Assembly: GCF_030407765.1 (NCBI RefSeq)
Contig: NZ_JASDCU010000017.1
Location: 1 to 63,776 of the forward strand
DNA: 63,776 nt
Reading direction: 5' to 3'
From: Microbacterium sp. APC 3901
GTDB taxonomy: Bacteria; Actinomycetota; Actinomycetes; Actinomycetales; Microbacteriaceae
How positions within the stretch are numbered: the first letter of the stretch is position 1; each line of letters opens with the position of its first letter. The notes below the pieces were generated by a model, which made no database searches, was not told where the DNA came from, and saw only the letters and a program-made list of their open reading frames with translations. Position numbers and translations under genes: made by a program. This document shows positions 60,729 through 63,776 of this stretch, piece by piece.

Positions 60729-62852
60729 ATGAGCGAACTCGTCCACCTGACCGCCGGCGGCGTCAGCGTCGTCATCGACACGACCACCGCGCGGCTGCTG
60801 CACTGGGGCGCGGCGCTGGATCACGCCGACCTCGACGCGCTCGCAGGGTCGTCGACCGGCTCGGTGACGTTCAGCTCGTTCGACGCCCCGCGCACCTTCC
60901 CGCTGCTCGCGGTCGAAGCAGACGGCTGGTCGGGTGCGCCGGCGGTGGCCTGGCACCGGGGCGGGTCGCACAGCGCTCCGCTGCTGCGGCCGATCGCGTG
61001 GGAGCCGACGTCGACGTCACTGCGAGCGGAGTTCGCGGATGCCGCGGCCGGAGTGACGGTCGTGCTCGACCTCGCACTGGATGCCGTCGGCGTGCTCACC
61101 GCGCAGCTGTCGGTCACGAGCACTGCCGACGACGGCGACGGGCCGCTGGATCTGCTCGCCGCCCGCGTGCTTCTGCCGATACCCGCACACGCGACCGAGG
61201 TGCTCGACCACACCGGCCGCTGGACCGGCGAGCGGCACCCGCAGCGCGGTGCGCTGCGGCACGGGGCGCATCTGCGACAGGTCCGTCGAGGCCGTGGCGG
61301 ACACGACGCGCCCTATCTGACCGCTGTCGGGACCGACGGGTTCGGCTTCCGAAGCGGCGAGCTGTGGACCGCGCACGTCGCGTGGAGCGGCGACCTCGAG
61401 GTCGGAGTCGAGCGGCTGTCGGAGGGCGCCGGCGTGCACGGAGCGGTGCTCGGCGGGGGAGAACTGCTGCTGCCGGGCGAGATCCGGCTCGCCGCGGGCG
61501 AGACCTACGTGTCGCCGCAGGTGTTCCTCACCTACGGCGAGAGCGGGCTCGACTCGGTGTCGGCGCGCCTGCACTCGACGGTGCGTTCGTTCGCCGCGCA
61601 CCCTGCGACGCCGAGACCGCTCGTGCTGAACACCTGGGAGGCGGTCTACTTCGACCACGACCCGGCGAAGATCGTCGAACTCGCCGAGGCCGCCGCATCC
61701 GTCGGGGTGGAGCGTTTCGTGCTCGACGACGGCTGGTTCCGCGGACGCCCCGACGACCGCTCGGGGCTCGGCGACTGGTTCATCGACGACGCCAAGTGGC
61801 CAGACGGCCTGCGCCCGCTCGCCGATCACGTGCACGGTCTCGGGATGCAGTTCGGTCTGTGGTTCGAGCCCGAGATGGTCAACCCGGTGTCCGCCCTCGC
61901 GGCGCAGCATCCGGAGTGGGTGCTGCAGGCGTCGACCGACTCGTCCACCTGGCGGCATCAGAAGGTGCTCGACCTCTCGAATCCGGATGCCGCGGCCTAC
62001 CTCTTCGACCGCATCGACGCCCTGGTCACCGAGGTCGGCATCGACTTCATCAAGTGGGACCACAACCGCGACCTGCATGCGGCGGTGTCGCCGCGCACGG
62101 GTCGTGCGTCGGTGCATGCGCAGACCACCGCGTTCTACGCCCTGCTCGACGCGCTGCGCGAGCGGCATCCGTCACTCGAGATCGAATCGTGCGCGAGCGG
62201 CGGGGCCCGCGTCGACCTCGGGGTGCTGCAGCGCACCCAGCGCGTGTGGGCGTCGGATTCGAACGATCCCGTCGAGCGACAGCGCATCCAGCGCTGGACG
62301 GGCACGCTCGTGCCGCCTGAGCTCGTCGGCTCGCACGTCGGTCCGCCGATCGCCGAGACGACGCACCGCGCGGCGTCCCTGCCGTTCCGCATGACGACCG
62401 CGCTGTTCGGGCACGCCGGCATCGAGTGGGACATCACCCGGTGCACGGATGCCGAGCGCGCGGCGCTCGTGCGCTGGACCGCGCTGTACCGAGAGCTGCG
62501 GCCGCTGCTGCATTCGGGTGTCACGGTGCGCAGCGACGAGGTCGACGACGAGACCCTGCTGCACGGGGTGGTGGCGGGCGACGGCTCACGGGGCGTGTTC
62601 GCGTGGGTGCGCCTGGGCGCCTCGGTCGACGGGTTCACGCCGCGCACCCGCATCCCCGGTCTGGTGGCGGGGGAGAGGTACCGGTTGCGCGTGCGCGAGG
62701 ACCTCGGGTCGGTGTCGCGGCATCAGGTGTCCGACCCCGCGTGGCTGGATTCCGGGGTCGAGGCCACGGGGGCTTTCTTCGGGTCGGTCGGCGTGCCCCT
62801 GCCGCTGCTCGCACCGGGGGCCGCGCTGCTGCTCGAGGCTGTTCGGGTCTGA
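60729..62852 (+). CDS. GH36 alpha-galactosidase
   Basis: A 707-residue alpha-galactosidase of clan GH-D. The nucleophile is Asp444 in [10 protein letters not shown] and the acid/base Asp510 in [12 protein letters not shown]. The upstream beta-supersandwich domain (1-300), [14 protein letters not shown] and [20 protein letters not shown], and the [11 protein letters not shown] motif are complete. No signal peptide, so it cuts alpha-galactosides such as raffinose or melibiose after import. Weak ribosome-binding GGAGCGGC lies before ATG at 60729. Probably receives read-through from the galactoside operon. Confidence 0.93.
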   Translation: MSELVHLTAGGVSVVIDTTTARLLHWGAALDHADLDALAGSSTGSVTFSSFDAPRTFPLLAVEADGWSGAPAVAWHRGGSHSAPLLRPIAWEPTSTSLRAEFADAAAGVTVVLDLALDAVGVLTAQLSVTSTADDGDGPLDLLAARVLLPIPAHATEVLDHTGRWTGERHPQRGALRHGAHLRQVRRGRGGHDAPYLTAVGTDGFGFRSGELWTAHVAWSGDLEVGVERLSEGAGVHGAVLGGGELLLPGEIRLAAGETYVSPQVFLTYGESGLDSVSARLHSTVRSFAAHPATPRPLVLNTWEAVYFDHDPAKIVELAEAAASVGVERFVLDDGWFRGRPDDRSGLGDWFIDDAKWPDGLRPLADHVHGLGMQFGLWFEPEMVNPVSALAAQHPEWVLQASTDSSTWRHQKVLDLSNPDAAAYLFDRIDALVTEVGIDFIKWDHNRDLHAAVSPRTGRASVHAQTTAFYALLDALRERHPSLEIESCASGGARVDLGVLQRTQRVWASDSNDPVERQRIQRWTGTLVPPELVGSHVGPPIAETTHRAASLPFRMTTALFGHAGIEWDITRCTDAERAALVRWTALYRELRPLLHSGVTVRSDEVDDETLLHGVVAGDGSRGVFAWVRLGASVDGFTPRTRIPGLVAGERYRLRVREDLGSVSRHQVSDPAWLDSGVEATGAFFGSVGVPLPLLAPGAALLLEAVRV

Positions 62853-62865
62853 TTCCGGTCCGTGC

Positions 62866-62871
62866 TAAACT
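62866..62871 (+). promoter_or_regulatory. -10 box of the rpmB operon
   Basis: TAAACT 13 nt after the alpha-galactosidase stop is a good -10. Transcription would start near 62879 and give a leader of about 135 nt. No TGA/AATG Zur-type palindrome is near. Confidence 0.55.
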
Positions 62872-62877
62872 GACTCT

Positions 62878-62992
62878 TTGTCTGCGCACACTCCTGTGCG
62901 TAGTTCGCGTGCTTCCCCTTCATCGGCCGAGAGATCGGCGCTGTGGGGTGGCGCGCAGACAAGGGATCTTGGGTGAGGCCGTCCGGCCTCAC
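62878..62992 (+). ncRNA. structured 5' leader of rpmB-rpmG-rpsN
   Basis: TTGTCTGCGC at 62878-62887 is exactly complementary to GCGCAGACAA at 62953-62962, closing a 65-nt domain. Inside, CGCACA-CTCC-TGTGCG at 62885-62900 is a hairpin that competes with the first helix. Downstream, GTGAGGCC-GTCC-GGCCTCAC at 62973-62992 is a perfect 8-bp stem, 5-10 nt before the ribosome-binding region. Switching helices in front of ribosomal protein genes suggest autogenous control, for example by L28; this is inferred from folding by eye. Confidence 0.5.
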
Positions 62993-63013
62993 GGTATAGA
63001 AGGAGTCACCATC

Positions 63014-63250
63014 ATGGCAGCAGTGTGCCAGGTGACCGGAGCTGTTCCCGGCTTCGGTCACAACGTCTCGCACTCGCACCGCCGGACGAAGCGCCGCTTC
63101 GACCCGAACGTGCAGAAGAAGACCTATTTCGTCGCTTCGCTCGGTCGTAAGATCACGCTCAACGTGTCCGCCAAGGGCATCAAGGTGATCGATGTCCGCG
63201 GCATCGAGAACGTGGTCAAGGACCTCCAGGCGAAGGGTGTGAAGCTCTAA
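63014..63250 (+). CDS. rpmB: large ribosomal subunit protein bL28, zinc-free type
   Basis: A 78-residue L28. [20 protein letters not shown] has CQVT where zinc-binding forms have CxxC, and the second CxxC is also missing, so it is the C-minus form. [14 protein letters not shown] and the C-terminal [17 protein letters not shown] are normal. AGAAGGAG precedes ATG. It overlaps rpmG by one base (TAATG). Confidence 0.95.
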   Translation: MAAVCQVTGAVPGFGHNVSHSHRRTKRRFDPNVQKKTYFVASLGRKITLNVSAKGIKVIDVRGIENVVKDLQAKGVKL

Positions 63251-63420
63251 TGGCCAAGAAGGCTCAGGACGTACGTCCGATCATCAAGCTGCGTTCGACG
63301 GCAGGTACGGGTTACACGTACGTGACGAAGAAGAACCGCCGCAACACCCCCGACCGTCTCGTGCTCAAGAAGTACGACCCGGTCATCCGTCAGCACGTCG
63401 AATTCCGAGAGGAGCGTTGA
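63250..63420 (+). CDS. rpmG: large ribosomal subunit protein bL33, zinc-free type
   Basis: A 56-residue L33 beginning [19 protein letters not shown], with no CxxC pairs, so it does not bind zinc. [19 protein letters not shown] is the family core. ATG overlaps the rpmB stop. This is a real gene too short for a usual length cut-off. Confidence 0.95.
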   Translation: MAKKAQDVRPIIKLRSTAGTGYTYVTKKNRRNTPDRLVLKKYDPVIRQHVEFREER

Positions 63421-63423
63421 TCA

Positions 63424-63729
63424 ATGGCTAAGAAGAGCAAGATCGCTCGCAACGAGCAGCGCAAGGTCATCGTCGAGCGTTACGCAGAGCGTCGCGCCGA
63501 GCTGAAGAAGACCCTGGTCGACCCGAACGCCACCGACGAGGCCCGCGAGGCCGCACGTGTCGGCCTGCAGAAGCTGCCGCGCAACGCGTCGCCGGCTCGC
63601 GTGCGTTCGCGCGACGTCATCGACGGCCGCCCCCGCGGTGTCCTCACGAAGTTCGGCGTCTCGCGCGTCCGCTTCCGTGACATGGCACACCGTGGCGAGC
63701 TGCCCGGTGTCACCAAGTCGAGCTGGTAA
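63424..63729 (+). CDS. rpsN: small ribosomal subunit protein uS14, zinc-free type
   Basis: A 101-residue S14 of the long form that lacks the CxxC...CxxC zinc site of the 61-residue S14. Family parts [26 protein letters not shown] and the end [15 protein letters not shown] are present. It starts 3 nt after rpmG, with GAGGAGCG upstream. With L28 and L33 it forms the zinc-independent set that many actinobacteria express under zinc limitation. In this organism it may be the main copy, because no Zur site is seen. Confidence 0.95.
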   Translation: MAKKSKIARNEQRKVIVERYAERRAELKKTLVDPNATDEAREAARVGLQKLPRNASPARVRSRDVIDGRPRGVLTKFGVSRVRFRDMAHRGELPGVTKSSW

Positions 63730-63752
63730 GTCTCAGCAGACAAGCCGAAAGG

Positions 63753-63776
63753 GGCGAGGATCTTCGGATCCTCGCC
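63753..63776 (+). terminator. terminator of the rpmB operon (cut by the window end)
   Basis: GGCGAGGATC-TTCG-GATCCTCGCC is a perfect 10-bp stem with a UUCG tetraloop, 24 nt after rpsN. The T-run would lie beyond the window. Confidence 0.8.

Noticed and set aside
62853..63013. Zur box before rpmB
   Set aside because: No AATG...CATT or TGA...TCA inverted repeat is found in this interval; the AT-rich part is only the -10 TAAACT.

Overview
This is a stretch of high-GC actinobacterial chromosome, most likely from Microbacterium or a close relative in the Microbacteriaceae. That placement is inferred from codon use, gene content (13E12-type HNH protein, zinc-free L28/L33/S14 operon, MsiK-type sugar transporters without their own ATPase) and the many genes that start 6-7 nt after a TANNNT -10 box. 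I count about 62 protein genes and no tRNA, rRNA, CRISPR array, insertion sequence or prophage. Nearly all the DNA is explained by closely packed genes.

Layout. 0.1-1.5 kb: HNH/DUF222 protein behind a LexA-like box. 1.5-2.5 kb: DUF808 membrane protein. 2.6-6.5 kb: oxidative stress block (msrB-msrA, an alpha/beta hydrolase, and a fur-katA pair with a Fur-type palindrome). 6.5-10.5 kb: lipoprotein, histidine phosphatase, J-domain protein, YigZ and an aldo/keto reductase. 10.5-14.2 kb: cycA-type amino acid permease divergent from a MATE exporter, and a small membrane protein. 14.2-17.7 kb: acyl-CoA synthetase, and an Lrp regulator divergent from a gamma-lyase-type PLP enzyme. 17.7-21.0 kb: thioesterase, an unusual clpP pair with its PopR-like activator, and an MmyB-type regulator. 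21.1-25.3 kb: ribA-marR, zinc alcohol dehydrogenase, sulfurtransferase, HTH protein. 25.5-29.6 kb: two membrane proteins, an MFS exporter and purB. 29.6-32.3 kb: low-molecular-weight phosphatase, a small protein plus a WXG-like/lipase-like protein, a holin-like protein. 32.3-37.0 kb: hisC and the E1alpha-E1beta-E2 genes of a 2-oxoacid dehydrogenase. 37.0-40.5 kb: aldo/keto reductase, EamA exporter divergent from LysR, 2H phosphoesterase. 40.5-46.7 kb: ROK regulator divergent from an ABC sugar importer and GH13 glucosidase. 46.8-54.2 kb: zinc regulon (znuACB, zur, DUF318 permease, TIGR03943 protein) running on into a membrane-anchored propeller-like protein and a DNA glycosylase. 54.2-62.9 kb: LacI regulator divergent from GH42 beta-galactosidase, ABC importer and GH36 alpha-galactosidase. 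63.0-63.8 kb: rpmB-rpmG-rpsN with a structured leader.

How the parts work together. The two sugar loci are self-contained uptake-plus-hydrolysis systems for alpha-glucosides and for galactosides, each with a local repressor and operator candidates, and both must borrow an ATPase encoded elsewhere. The zinc locus carries a Zur-type palindrome at its head. The clp locus has three copies of the motif TCTGC-N5-GCRGA, two before the clpP pair and one before the PopR-like gene; PopR ends in LAA, a likely Clp degron, so a proteolysis-based control circuit can be read from the sequence.

Most worth a second look: the second ClpP of the pair has Gly where the catalytic Ser should be; purB appears to start with CTG; a 30-bp-unit repeat element occurs, inverted, in two gaps between convergent genes 8.5 kb apart; a WXG-like/lipase-like gene pair; and the long folded leader of the ribosomal protein operon.
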